Shown piece after piece: positions 27,467 through 36,767 of a stretch of DNA of 64,000 nt. The stretch is from Pseudomonas cavernae. Its GTDB lineage: Bacteria > Pseudomonadota > Gammaproteobacteria > Pseudomonadales > Pseudomonadaceae. The notes beneath the pieces are model-generated. The model had not been told where the DNA came from. It saw nothing but the letters and a program-made list of their open reading frames with translations, and searched no databases. A program made the translations under genes and the position numbers. Position 1 is the first letter of the stretch. Each line of letters opens with the position of its first letter. The stretch covers positions 248,001 through 312,000 of the forward strand of contig NZ_CP032419.1 of assembly GCF_003595175.1 (NCBI RefSeq), written 5' to 3'.

Positions 27467-27823
27467 ATGAACCTGTTCCGCGCAACCGCCGTTGTCCTGG
27501 CTCTGACCACTGGCCTGCTGGCGCTGCCGGCCCAGGCGCAGGAGGTCATGCGCCAGAATGTCAGCGGTGACCCGCTCTACACCGCCGATGCGCCGCCGGG
27601 CTATGCCATGGTCGGCGACCTGCTGATCGCCCGTCCGCTGCTGATCGGTGCCACCCTGATCGGCGCCGCGGTGTTCATCGTCGGCCTGCCGTTCAGCGCG
27701 CTGGGTGGTAACGTCGAGGCGTCGGCGGACGCGCTGATCGGCCAACCCGGTCGGGAAGCCTTCGTCCGCTGCCTGGGTTGCACCATCAGTGGTTACAACA
27801 AGCAGGACTATTACCAGCGCTAG
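27467..27823 (+). CDS. Small secreted/membrane hypothetical protein conserved in Pseudomonas
   Basis: 118-residue protein with a Sec signal peptide (residues 1-24, ending ALPAQA) and one further hydrophobic segment near 58-80 ([20 protein letters not shown]). The C-terminal part contains two cysteines in [11 protein letters not shown]. Function unknown; homologues are expected at this position (about PA0359-PA0360). An AAGGA-type site precedes the ATG, and a terminator follows within 30 bases. Confidence 0.75.
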   Translation: MNLFRATAVVLALTTGLLALPAQAQEVMRQNVSGDPLYTADAPPGYAMVGDLLIARPLLIGATLIGAAVFIVGLPFSALGGNVEASADALIGQPGREAFVRCLGCTISGYNKQDYYQR

Positions 27824-27844
27824 AACGCCGCGTTAGGTTCTACG

Positions 27845-27871
27845 AGCCCCGGGTGCCCCCGGGGCTTTTTA
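27845..27871. terminator. Rho-independent terminator between convergent genes
   Basis: Nine-base stem AGCCCCGGG / CCCGGGGCT with loop TGCC followed by a T-run. It ends the small secreted protein transcript and lies 30 bases from the convergent ggt stop. Confidence 0.85.
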
Positions 27872-27900
27872 TTGCGCGCGATTTGCCCGCGCCGGGGCGC

Positions 27901-29589
27901 TCAGCGTGCTGCCGGCGCCTGTTCGGGAAGCAGGGCCGCTGCGCCGATGCCGCGCGGGTCGCTGGCGGGTTCGACGCGGGCCGCGCGCTTGTCCCACAAC
28001 AGCACCTGTTGATCGCCGTAGCGGCGCTCGAGCTTTTCCAGCCGGTAGCCGCGGCCTTGCAACGCCTGGGCCTGGGCCGGGCTGAAGGTGCCAGGTTCAT
28101 ATTGCAGCACGTCCGGCAGGTATTGATGGTGATAGCGCGACAGCGCCGGCCAGTTGGCCACCGGTTTGCCGTCCAGGTAGTCGAGCATCGCCAGCAATAC
28201 CATGCTGGGAATCCGGCTGCCGCCGGGGGTGCCGAAGGCGGCGAACTGCTCGGCGCTCTCGATGAAGCTCGGGCTCATGCTCGACAGCGGGCGCTTGCCG
28301 CCGGCGATGGTGTTCGCCGGGCTGCCGGCCAGGCCGTAGGCGTTGCTGCCCTGCGGGTCGGCGGCGAAGTCGTCCATCTCGTTGTTGAGCAGCACGCCGG
28401 TACCGGGCGCGGTGAAGGCGGCGCCGAACGGCAGGTTGATCGACAGGGTGGCGGCCACCGCGTTGCCGGCGCGGTCGAGGACGACGAAGTGCGTGGTGTG
28501 CTGGCCTTCGCGCCAGGCCGGCGCCGGCGGCAGCACGCTGCTGGGGGTGGCGCGCTGCGGGTCGATGCCCTTGGCCAGGCCCTGCAGATAGGCCGGATTG
28601 AGCAGCTGCTTGAGCGGGCTGGCGACGAAGTCCGGATCGCCGAGCAGGCCACGGTCGCGATAGGCGCGGCGCAGCGCCTCGATCACGTAATGGCTGCGCT
28701 GCACCGGCTCGGCGCCGCGCCAGGGCAGCTGCTGGAGGATCGCCAGGCTCTGCGCCAGGGCCACGCCACCGGCCGAGGGCGGCGGCGCGCTGATCAGCTC
28801 GCGGCCGTCCTGGAGGGCGAAGCGCAGCGGCGCGCGTTCCACCACCTGGTAGTCGGCGAGGTCGCGCAGGGTCCAGATGCCGCCACCGGCGTGCACGGCG
28901 CTGACCAGTTTCTCCGCGGTCTCGCCTCCGTAGAAGCCGCTACTGCCGTAGCGCGCCAGGCGCTCGAGGGTGTTGGCCAATTGCGGCTGGCGCAGCAGGC
29001 CCCATTGTTCCGGCACTTCGCCCTGGTCGAGGAACAGGCGCGCGCTCTCGGCATCATCGCGCAGCGCGGCCAGCCGCCCCAGCGCCCGCTCGCGGTAGAT
29101 CCGATCGACTGACACGCCGTCGCGCGCCAGGCGGATCGCCGGGGTCAGGCTGTCGGCCAGCGGCAGGCGGCCGTAGCGCGAGGCCAGATGCACCAGCCCC
29201 GCCGGCAGACCGGGGATGGCGGCGGCGAGGGGGCCATCCAGCGACAGCCGCGGGTCGGGCTTGCCGCCGCGCCGATAGAGATCGGCCCTGGCCGCCAGCG
29301 GCGCGCGCTCGCGGGCATCGATAAAGCGGTAGGTCGGCGGCTCGCCGGCCTGGCGCAACAGGAAGAAACCACCGCCGCCGAGGCCGGACGCGTAGGGCTC
29401 GGCGACGGCCAGTGCGGCGCTGATCGCTACCGCGGCATCGAAGGCGTTGCCGCCGGCGCTGAGGGTTTCCAGGCCGGCCACCGTGGCGGCCGGATGGGCG
29501 CTGGCCACCGCGGCCTTGCCCGGCGCCTCGGCGGCCCAGGCGCTGCAGGTGACCAGCAGCAGGAGGAATAGCAGGGAAAGTCGTTTCAT
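27901..29589 (-). CDS. ggt: Gamma-glutamyltransferase
   Basis: Periplasmic enzyme that cleaves gamma-glutamyl bonds such as those of glutathione. The 562-residue precursor has a Sec signal peptide (MKRLSLLFLLLLVTCSAWAA). It self-cleaves before a Thr; the motif GQHTTHFVVLDRAGNAVAAT places the nucleophile near T365. Substrate-pocket motifs SGLGGGGFFLL, MDDFA and the GGKRPLSSMSPSF lid region are present. It corresponds to PA0361 by position. The upstream 200 bases contain a palindromic repeat. Confidence 0.93.
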   Translation of the reverse strand: MKRLSLLFLLLLVTCSAWAAEAPGKAAVASAHPAATVAGLETLSAGGNAFDAAVAISAALAVAEPYASGLGGGGFFLLRQAGEPPTYRFIDARERAPLAARADLYRRGGKPDPRLSLDGPLAAAIPGLPAGLVHLASRYGRLPLADSLTPAIRLARDGVSVDRIYRERALGRLAALRDDAESARLFLDQGEVPEQWGLLRQPQLANTLERLARYGSSGFYGGETAEKLVSAVHAGGGIWTLRDLADYQVVERAPLRFALQDGRELISAPPPSAGGVALAQSLAILQQLPWRGAEPVQRSHYVIEALRRAYRDRGLLGDPDFVASPLKQLLNPAYLQGLAKGIDPQRATPSSVLPPAPAWREGQHTTHFVVLDRAGNAVAATLSINLPFGAAFTAPGTGVLLNNEMDDFAADPQGSNAYGLAGSPANTIAGGKRPLSSMSPSFIESAEQFAAFGTPGGSRIPSMVLLAMLDYLDGKPVANWPALSRYHHQYLPDVLQYEPGTFSPAQAQALQGRGYRLEKLERRYGDQQVLLWDKRAARVEPASDPRGIGAAALLPEQAPAAR

Positions 29590-29662
29590 CGTCGGTCCGG
29601 ACCAGGGGCGATCGGTGCAGTATGGCCGATGGGGGCCGTGGGCGGATCGTTACGTTTTGATC

Positions 29663-29770
29663 GTTCCCAGGCTTTGCGTGGGAATGCAGCCAGGACGCTC
29701 TGCGTCCTTACCGTGCGGGATAGGGACGCGGAGCGTCCCTGCAGAGGTTCCCACGCTGGAGCGTGGGAAC
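29663..29770. repeat. GTTCCCACGC inverted repeat element
   Basis: Begins GTTCCCAGGCTTTGCGTGGG, then a palindromic middle (GGACGCTCTGCGTCC, GGGACGCGGAGCGTCCC), and ends GTTCCCACGCTGGAGCGTGG and GAAC. The whole is a set of nested hairpins of a type common in proteobacterial intergenic regions. It lies between the ggt start and the fdx stop. Confidence 0.82.
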
Positions 29771-29790
29771 CATCGGCGTCAGTCCTGGGC

Positions 29791-30645
<855 letters not shown>

Positions 30646-30675
30646 TCAGTGGGGGAGTCGGATGGTAGCGCAGCG

Positions 30676-30704
30676 ACACCCCAGCGGCCAAGCCGCCGGG
30701 GTGT
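30676..30704. terminator. Hairpin terminator after laoA
   Basis: Long stem ACACCCCaGCGGC / GCCGCcGGGGTGT around CAA, ten bases past the laoA stop. It separates the lao operon from coaD. Confidence 0.55.
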
Positions 30705-30713
30705 CCTGTCTGC

Positions 30714-32309
30714 TCAGGCTTTGCCGAGGCGTTCGGCCAGGGCCGTGGCCAGCTGCGCGCTGAGGCCGTAGACCGACAGCTGCGGGTTGGCGCCGATGCT
30801 GGTGGGGAACAGCGAGCCGTCGTGGATCGACAGGTTCTCCAGCTGGTGATGACGGCCGAGGCTGTCGGCAACCGCCAGGCTGGCGTCCTCGCCCATCGCG
30901 CAGCCGCCCATTACGTGGGCGCTGCCCAGGCGCGTGCGGTACAGCTCCAGCGACAGGCCGTCGATCACCTGCTTGGCCTCGCTGAGAGTTTTCACGAAGC
31001 CAGCATCGTTATGCATCGGCATCACCGCTTTAGCGCCGGCGGCGAACTGGATCTCGGCCATGCTGTGGAACGCGCGACGCACGCCGTCCCAGGTGTAGTC
31101 GGTCATCCGGTAGTCGAGTACCGGGCTGCCGTCGCTGCGCAGCTCCACGCTGCCCTCGGCGCTGTCCGGGTGGAAGCCGTCGCGCATCAACGCGAGGACC
31201 ACGTTGGTGTGCGGCAGTTGCTCCATGCGCAGCGCATTGTCGACGCCGAAGCGGCCGAGCAGGGTGGCGGTCAGCGCCGGGTGCAGCGGTGGCACTTCGA
31301 GCTTGTAGGACATGCGCCCGCTGGCGCCTTGATCCCACTGGAAATGATCGGAATAGATCGACTGCGGTGCGCCGTAGAACGGGTTGATGACCTGCTCGAA
31401 GTGCGCGGCGGAGAAGTTCACCAGGTGCAGGAAAGTGCGCTTGCCGACGCGCTGGTGCGGGTCCGGCGCCTGCGAGCGCAGCAGCAGCGCCGGGCTGTTG
31501 ATGCCGCCGCCGGCCAGCACGTAGTGCCTGGCCTTGATGGTGATCTTGCGCCCGGTCAGCGCCACGCAGCGCTCGTCGAGGCCGACGCACTCGATCCCGC
31601 TGACCTTGTCGCCGTCCAGCAGCAGGCGTTCGGCGCGCGCCAGATAGAGCAGCTCGCCGCCCTTGTCGAGGGTCGCCGGAATGGTGGTGACCAGCATCGA
31701 CTGCTTGGCGTTGGTCGGGCAGCCCATCCCGCAGTAACCGAGGTTCCAGCAGCCGCGCACGTTGCGCGGGATGACTTTCCAGGGATAACCGAGCTTTTCA
31801 CAGCCGCTGCGGATCACGTCGTTGTTGGGGTTGGGCGGAATCATCCACGGCGCGACGCCCAGGCGTTGCTCCATCTTCTCGAACCACGGCGCCATGTCGG
31901 CGACGCCATGGCCCTTGACGTTGTGTTCCTTGGCCCAGTGTTCCAGGGTCGGTTCCGGAGTGCGGAAGCTCGAGGTCCAGTTGACCAGCGTGGTGCCGCC
32001 GACGGCGCGGCCCTGGAGGATGGTGATGGCGCCGTCCTTGCTCATCCGCCCGATGCCTTCCTGATAGAGGCTCGGGTAGGCCTCGGCCTCCTGCATCTTG
32101 AAGTCGGAACTGGTCTTCAGCGGCCCTTCCTCGATCAGCAGCACCTTGAAGCCGGCGGCGCTGAGAATCTCGGCGGTGGTGCCACCGCCGGCGCCGCTGC
32201 CGACGATGGCGACATCCGCCTCGAGGGTCAGGTCGCGGTCCAGGCGTGAGCCGTCATAGGTTTTCCAGCCGCGGGCGAGGCCTTCGCGGAACAGATCAGG
32301 TACGGGCAT
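30714..32309 (-). CDS. laoA: GMC oxidoreductase, long-chain alcohol dehydrogenase LaoA
   Basis: 531-residue flavoprotein of the GMC family. The FAD motif is DVAIVGSGAGGGTTAEILSA followed by VLLIEEG, and GMC signature-like segments are GRAVGGTTLVNW and VLAGGGINSPALLL. The C-terminal part has GGCAMGEDASLAVAD and IHDGSLFPTSIGANPQ, the active-site region. Order and neighbours match PAO1 LaoABCR, which oxidises long-chain primary alcohols from alkane and SDS breakdown. It is the last gene of the operon. The electron acceptor is unknown from sequence. Confidence 0.88.
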   Translation of the reverse strand: MPVPDLFREGLARGWKTYDGSRLDRDLTLEADVAIVGSGAGGGTTAEILSAAGFKVLLIEEGPLKTSSDFKMQEAEAYPSLYQEGIGRMSKDGAITILQGRAVGGTTLVNWTSSFRTPEPTLEHWAKEHNVKGHGVADMAPWFEKMEQRLGVAPWMIPPNPNNDVIRSGCEKLGYPWKVIPRNVRGCWNLGYCGMGCPTNAKQSMLVTTIPATLDKGGELLYLARAERLLLDGDKVSGIECVGLDERCVALTGRKITIKARHYVLAGGGINSPALLLRSQAPDPHQRVGKRTFLHLVNFSAAHFEQVINPFYGAPQSIYSDHFQWDQGASGRMSYKLEVPPLHPALTATLLGRFGVDNALRMEQLPHTNVVLALMRDGFHPDSAEGSVELRSDGSPVLDYRMTDYTWDGVRRAFHSMAEIQFAAGAKAVMPMHNDAGFVKTLSEAKQVIDGLSLELYRTRLGSAHVMGGCAMGEDASLAVADSLGRHHQLENLSIHDGSLFPTSIGANPQLSVYGLSAQLATALAERLGKA

Positions 32310-32354
32310 GGGTGAGCTCTCAGGCAGATTCTTCTTATAGGTGTGGGTGCCGCG

Positions 32355-32900
32355 TCAGACGGTCGGTGGGCCGGGATAGCCGCAATGTGCCCAGGACTCG
32401 GGGCGGCTGTACCAGGCCATCATCACTAGTTGCAGCAAGGCGGCGTGGCCCATGCGCAGCAGGCCGATCGAGCTGTGCTCCCAGCGCGTCAGGAAGGCTT
32501 GCAGGTCAGCGTTGGACGCCTTCTCCCAGCTGCCCCACACGCCAGTTAGCGGACCGCGGGTGACCGGCAGGGCGAGCAGGTCGAAGAGCTGCTGGGTCTG
32601 CTTGAGCAGCGCCGGGGACACATGGTTGAGGCTGGCGTCGAGGCTGTTCAGGGTGCCCTGCACGGCCTGCAGCAGCTGCTCGGCCTTGACCGCGCCGGTG
32701 AGCATCACCGGGATCAGGGCACGCAGGAACGGCAGATCGGAGTCGCGCAGCACGGCGAAGCCGTTGGCTGGGGTGCTGGCCGAGCAACCGCTGAGGCTGG
32801 CGGTGACGCCGGCGGTGGCGAGGAACGCCGAGCCGAGCAGGCCGACCTTGAGCAGCCCGCGCCGCGACAGGCCGGGGGCGGCGAGAGTGGTGTCTGTCAT
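32355..32900 (-). CDS. laoB: Tat-exported lipoprotein-like LaoA partner, LaoB
   Basis: 181-residue protein with a twin-arginine signal (LSRRGLLKVGLLGSAFLA) followed by a lipobox-like LSGC, resembling gluconate dehydrogenase subunit 3-type partners of GMC enzymes. In PAO1 LaoB is needed for LaoA function. ATG 32900 was preferred to the GTG at 32912. A Tat signal on the partner of an unexported GMC enzyme suggests co-export of LaoA as a passenger (inference). Confidence 0.82.
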   Translation of the reverse strand: MTDTTLAAPGLSRRGLLKVGLLGSAFLATAGVTASLSGCSASTPANGFAVLRDSDLPFLRALIPVMLTGAVKAEQLLQAVQGTLNSLDASLNHVSPALLKQTQQLFDLLALPVTRGPLTGVWGSWEKASNADLQAFLTRWEHSSIGLLRMGHAALLQLVMMAWYSRPESWAHCGYPGPPTV

Positions 32901-32929
32901 TGTTGTATTCACCAGTGATGAGCGGAAAC

Positions 32930-32951
32930 GCGGGCGCCGGCCGGCGCCCGC
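32930..32951. promoter_or_regulatory. 22-base perfect GC palindrome between laoC and laoB
   Basis: GCGGGCGCCGG followed directly by its complement CCGGCGCCCGC, with no loop spacer. It lies between the laoC stop and the laoB start on the transcribed strand, so the RNA could form a stable hairpin reducing downstream expression or protecting the upstream message. Confidence 0.5.
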
Positions 32952-32961
32952 CAGTTGACCT

Positions 32962-34395
32962 TTAGCGGATGAACAGTTTGTAGGCCAGTTTCTGCAGCGC
33001 CTTGCCGTATGGCGGGTAGATGGTCTTGGAGGCGTTGAAACGCTGCTTGACCAGCACGCCCTTGGCCTTGCTGAAGGTCAGGAAGCCTTCGTGGCCGTGG
33101 TAGTGGCCCATGCCCGACGGGCCGACCCCGCCGAACGGCATATCATCCTGGGCCACGTGCAGCAGGGTGTCGTTGATGCACACGCCGCCGGAGTGGGTCT
33201 CGTGCAGCACGCGCTGCTGCTCGCCCTTGTCGTAGCCGAAGTAGTACAGCGCCAGTGGCCGCGGCCGGTCGTTGACGTAGGCGAAGGCATCTTCCAGGCG
33301 CTCGTAGGGCACGATCGGCAGCAGCGGGCCGAAGATCTCGTCCTGCATCAGCTTCATGTCGTCGTTGACGTTCAGCACCAGGGTGTGTGGCAGGCGCCGG
33401 CCCTGGGCCTGCGGGTACAGCGGCACCAGCTTGGCGCCCTTGCCCTCGGCGTCGCTCAGGTAGCCCTGCAGGCGCTGGACCTGGCGCTCGTTGATGATCG
33501 CGGTGTAGTCCGGGTTGTCGGTGAGCTGCGGGTAGAAGCCCTGTACCACCTGGCGATAGGCCTCGACGAAGCCGTCGACGCGGTCCTTGGGCACCAGCAC
33601 GTAGTCGGGCGCCACGCAGGTCTGCCCGGCGTTGACGGACTTGCCGAAGGCAATGCGCTCGGCGGCATCGGCCAGCGGCACGTCCGCGGAAACGATGGCC
33701 GGCGACTTGCCGCCCAGCTCCAGGGTCACCGGGGTGAGGTGCTCCGCCGCGGCGCGCATCACGTGCTTGCCGATGCTGGTGGCGCCGGTGAACAGCAGGT
33801 GGTCGAACGGCAGCTTGGAGAAGGCCATGCCGACTTCCGCCTCACCGAGCACCACGCTGACCAGGTCCTCGGGGAAGATCTTCGCCATCAGCTGCTTGAA
33901 CAGCAGCGAGGTGGCCGGGGTCGACTCGCTCATCTTGATCATCACCCGGTTGCCCGCGCCCAAGGCACCGATCAGCGGGCCGACGGCGAGGAACAGCGGG
34001 TAGTTCCACGGCACGATCACCCCGACCACGCCGAGCGGCTGGTAGACGACTTTGGCGCTGGCCGGCTGGAATGCCACGCCGACCGCGCGCTTGGACGGCT
34101 TCATCCATTTCTTGATGCGTTTGCTGGCGTAGTGGATGCCGAGCATGCTCGGCATCAGTTCGGCGAGCAGGGTCTCGTCGGCAGAACGGTTGCTGAAGTC
34201 CGCGGAGATCGCCTGGATCAGCGCCTGCTGTTCATTCTTGAGCAACTGGCGCAGCGACTGCAGCCACTGGATGCGCTGCTCGGCGGCCGGCATCGGGTTG
34301 GCGCGGAAGGCCGCGCGCTGGCGCTGGAACAGGACATCCAGTTCGTTGATCTGTTGCTGGTTCTGAAGGGGAAAGGCGGCGATATCGGCAACCAT
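32962..34395 (-). CDS. laoC: Coniferyl-type aldehyde dehydrogenase, LaoC
   Basis: 477-residue NAD(P)-dependent aldehyde dehydrogenase. Motifs: VGVIVPWNYPLFLAVGPLIG (cofactor), FTGATSIGKHVM, catalytic Glu in LELGGKSPAIV, catalytic Cys in NAGQTCVAPDYVLV. It resembles coniferyl aldehyde dehydrogenases, but its place next to laoA and laoB indicates oxidation of long-chain aldehydes to fatty acids. It is the first gene of the minus-strand lao operon; a perfect palindrome lies 50 bases upstream. Confidence 0.9.
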   Translation of the reverse strand: MVADIAAFPLQNQQQINELDVLFQRQRAAFRANPMPAAEQRIQWLQSLRQLLKNEQQALIQAISADFSNRSADETLLAELMPSMLGIHYASKRIKKWMKPSKRAVGVAFQPASAKVVYQPLGVVGVIVPWNYPLFLAVGPLIGALGAGNRVMIKMSESTPATSLLFKQLMAKIFPEDLVSVVLGEAEVGMAFSKLPFDHLLFTGATSIGKHVMRAAAEHLTPVTLELGGKSPAIVSADVPLADAAERIAFGKSVNAGQTCVAPDYVLVPKDRVDGFVEAYRQVVQGFYPQLTDNPDYTAIINERQVQRLQGYLSDAEGKGAKLVPLYPQAQGRRLPHTLVLNVNDDMKLMQDEIFGPLLPIVPYERLEDAFAYVNDRPRPLALYYFGYDKGEQQRVLHETHSGGVCINDTLLHVAQDDMPFGGVGPSGMGHYHGHEGFLTFSKAKGVLVKQRFNASKTIYPPYGKALQKLAYKLFIR

Positions 34396-34444
34396 GATGC
34401 GGCTCCTTGGTGGACCGTCGGGTTATTGTGGGTTGCTGGATTTT

Positions 34445-34460
34445 TAGAGCAATTGCTCTA
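34445..34460. promoter_or_regulatory. Probable LaoR operator, 16-base perfect palindrome
   Basis: TAGAGCAATTGCTCTA, a perfect palindrome centred between the divergent laoC and laoR genes. Size and symmetry suit a TetR-family dimer. It is much closer to laoC (50 bases) than to laoR (157 bases), so repression of laoCBA is the simplest reading. Confidence 0.72.
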
Positions 34461-34531
34461 ATGTGTCAAACAGGATGCCGCCCCGCGCGTCACCTGGCAG
34501 CCCAACGAAATGCTGGGGCCTGCTTTGCCAC

Positions 34532-34556
34532 GCTTCCGGGGGTAACACCCGGAAGC
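34532..34556. other. Hairpin in the laoR leader
   Basis: GCTTCCGGG-ggtaaca-CCCGGAAGC, a perfect nine-base stem 60 bases upstream of the laoR start. No T-run follows. It could be a leader structure or a leftover repeat; I see no other copy in the window. Confidence 0.4.
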
Positions 34557-34616
34557 CAGGAAGCGGTACCTTTGCCGCCGTCCCCGAACCGCCGTTTTCA
34601 GTCCAGAACCTAACCT

Positions 34617-35282
34617 ATGGCCGCCCAGATCAAGACCCGCGAGCGCATCGTCCAAGCCAGCCTGGAACTGTTCAACGCCCAGGGCGAGCGCAACGTCACC
34701 ACCAACCACATCGCCGCGCACCTGAGCATGTCGCCGGGAAACCTGTACTACCACTTCCGCAACAAGCAGGCGATCATTGCCGAGCTGTTCACCCAGTACG
34801 AAACGCGGGTCGACGCCGTGCTGCGCGTGCCCGAGGGGCGGGCGATGACGGTGGAGGACAAGACCTTCTACCTCGAGGCGCTGCTCGCCGCGATGTGGCA
34901 GTTCCGCTTCATGCACCGCGACCTCGAGCACCTGCTGGAGGCCGATCCCGAGCTGGCGGCGCACTACCGGCACTTCTCGCAGCGCTGCCTGAGCCACGCC
35001 ACGGCGATCTACCAGGGCTTCGTCGATGCCGGCATCCTGCGCATGACTGCGGCGCAGATCGAGGCGCTGACCCTCAACAGCTGGATCATCATGACCTCCT
35101 GGGTGCGCTTCCTGTGCACCACCCGCGGCGATCCCGGCGACCTCAGCGAAGAGCAGCTGCGTCGCGGCATCTACCAGATTCTGGCGCTGGAGGGTGGCTA
35201 TCTCGCCCTCGAGGCGCAGGCGGCGGTCGAGGCGCTGTACCGCAAACTGTATGTGCCGCTGGAGCAGCTGCTGCAAGGCTGA
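34617..35282 (+). CDS. laoR: TetR family regulator LaoR
   Basis: 221-residue regulator. The N-terminal helix-turn-helix is RERIVQASLELFNAQGERNV then TTNHIAAHLSMSPGNLYYHF; the ligand domain follows. Divergent from laoC as in PAO1, where LaoR represses the operon until an alcohol-derived ligand appears. The 16-base palindrome upstream is its probable site. The next operon starts 86 bases downstream on the same strand. Confidence 0.88.
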   Translation: MAAQIKTRERIVQASLELFNAQGERNVTTNHIAAHLSMSPGNLYYHFRNKQAIIAELFTQYETRVDAVLRVPEGRAMTVEDKTFYLEALLAAMWQFRFMHRDLEHLLEADPELAAHYRHFSQRCLSHATAIYQGFVDAGILRMTAAQIEALTLNSWIIMTSWVRFLCTTRGDPGDLSEEQLRRGIYQILALEGGYLALEAQAAVEALYRKLYVPLEQLLQG

Positions 35283-35368
35283 GTGGAGCGTTTTGTTGCA
35301 GGGCAAGGGGCGGTTTCTGGCGCCAATCTGTTTATAGTTGGGGCATCTAGCCGGCCAAGAGATTGCTC

Positions 35369-36763
35369 ATGACCACTTCGTCGCCCCGCATTGCCCTCCT
35401 GGCCCGCAGTCCGTCCACCTTGCCGGGCCTCGAAGCCGAGTGCTTCACCGGGCTGGCCGCGCTGCAGGCGGCGTCAGTCTACGACGTGCTGCTGCTCGAC
35501 CTGCCCGGTGCGGTGGCGGGCACGGCGCTACGCGGCCTGCGCCTGGATCCGCGCTACCGCTTTAGCCTGATCTACTGCACTCAGGACCAGGACGCCTGGT
35601 GCACGGCCCTCGGCGACGGCCAGCCGCCAGCCGACCTGGCGGGCATCACGCCGCTCTGGCGGCTGTGGCGCGAACGCCTCGCCCTGTTCAACCGCGGTGT
35701 GGCCCCGGAGCGCTTCGAAACGCGGGTGCTGGCCTGGCTGTGGTTGCGCTCCTCACGCGGCGTGCTGCATGCCCTGCGCGATACCGGTGCGGCCCAGCAT
35801 TACCGCTATCCGCTGCTGGAGGCGCTGAGCAACGGCGAGACGCTCAACGAATTCGCCTGGTTGCAATTGATGACCGGGCGGGGCTGGCTGGAGCCGGGCG
35901 TCCTGCTCGACCGCATCCGTCTGTGCGGCAGCTGCGGCTCCGGTCGCCTCAACTACGTGGACGTCTGTCCCGAGTGCCGGGCGCTGGACATCGCCCGCCA
36001 GCCGTCGCTGCACTGTTTCACCTGCGGCCATGTCGCGCCGCAGGCGCAGTTCCTCAAGGACGGCCTGCTGCTCTGCCCGAACTGCCTGACCCGTCTGCGT
36101 CATATCGGCAGCGACTACGACCGGCCGCTGGAGAACTACAGCTGCCGCAGCTGCCAGGCCTTCTTCGTCGACGCCGCGGTGGAGGCGCGCTGCCTGGACT
36201 GCGGCGAGTCCCACGCGCCGGACAAGCTGCAGGTGCGCGAGGTGCGTGACTACCGCCTGGCCGAGGCCGGGCTGCTGCGCTGCCGCGAGGGTTTCGACGC
36301 CAGTCCGATGGACGACGAGGCGTTCGGGCGGCTCAACCTGTTGTCGCAGCGGCGCTTTTTCGAGGCGCTCGACTGGCAGCTGCAACTGGTGCGCCGCTAC
36401 CGGACGCCCCCCTTCGCCCTGCTCGGCTTGGGGTTCGTCAACCGGCGGGAAACCCTGGCCCGGCTCGGCGAGATGCGCGGCCAGGCGCTGATCGACGGCC
36501 TGGTGGAGCGGGTGCAGGAGGCCGTGCGGGATGCCGACCGCTGCTGCCGGCTGAGCGAGGAGGTGCTCTGGCTGCTGCTGCCGCACACCGACGCCGCCGG
36601 CCTGGCCGCGCTGCGCCAGCGCCTGACCCAGGGCGCCGAGCGCATCGCCGGCGAGGGGCTGGACATCGAGGTGCGGCAGATCGGCTTCGTCGCCCCGGAC
36701 GAGTTGGTTGACCAGGAAGATGCCCAGCTGCTTCTGGCCCGCTTGGGCGGCCTGCTGGGCTAG
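35369..36763 (+). CDS. Receiver-like / zinc-ribbon / degenerate GGDEF regulator
   Basis: 464-residue multidomain protein. Residues 1-70 look like a truncated response-regulator receiver (YDVLLLDLPG). Residues about 186-290 contain six CxxC pairs (CGSC, CPEC, CFTC, CPNC, CRSC, CLDC), enough for three zinc ribbons. The C-terminal 160 residues look like a GGDEF domain whose catalytic motif is changed to RLSEEVLWLLLP, so cyclic-di-GMP synthesis is unlikely. ATG 35369 is preferred to TTG 35363. It ends four bases before the glycosyltransferase start, suggesting direct control of polymer synthesis. Confidence 0.75.
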   Translation: MTTSSPRIALLARSPSTLPGLEAECFTGLAALQAASVYDVLLLDLPGAVAGTALRGLRLDPRYRFSLIYCTQDQDAWCTALGDGQPPADLAGITPLWRLWRERLALFNRGVAPERFETRVLAWLWLRSSRGVLHALRDTGAAQHYRYPLLEALSNGETLNEFAWLQLMTGRGWLEPGVLLDRIRLCGSCGSGRLNYVDVCPECRALDIARQPSLHCFTCGHVAPQAQFLKDGLLLCPNCLTRLRHIGSDYDRPLENYSCRSCQAFFVDAAVEARCLDCGESHAPDKLQVREVRDYRLAEAGLLRCREGFDASPMDDEAFGRLNLLSQRRFFEALDWQLQLVRRYRTPPFALLGLGFVNRRETLARLGEMRGQALIDGLVERVQEAVRDADRCCRLSEEVLWLLLPHTDAAGLAALRQRLTQGAERIAGEGLDIEVRQIGFVAPDELVDQEDAQLLLARLGGLLG

Positions 36764-36767
36764 CGCC

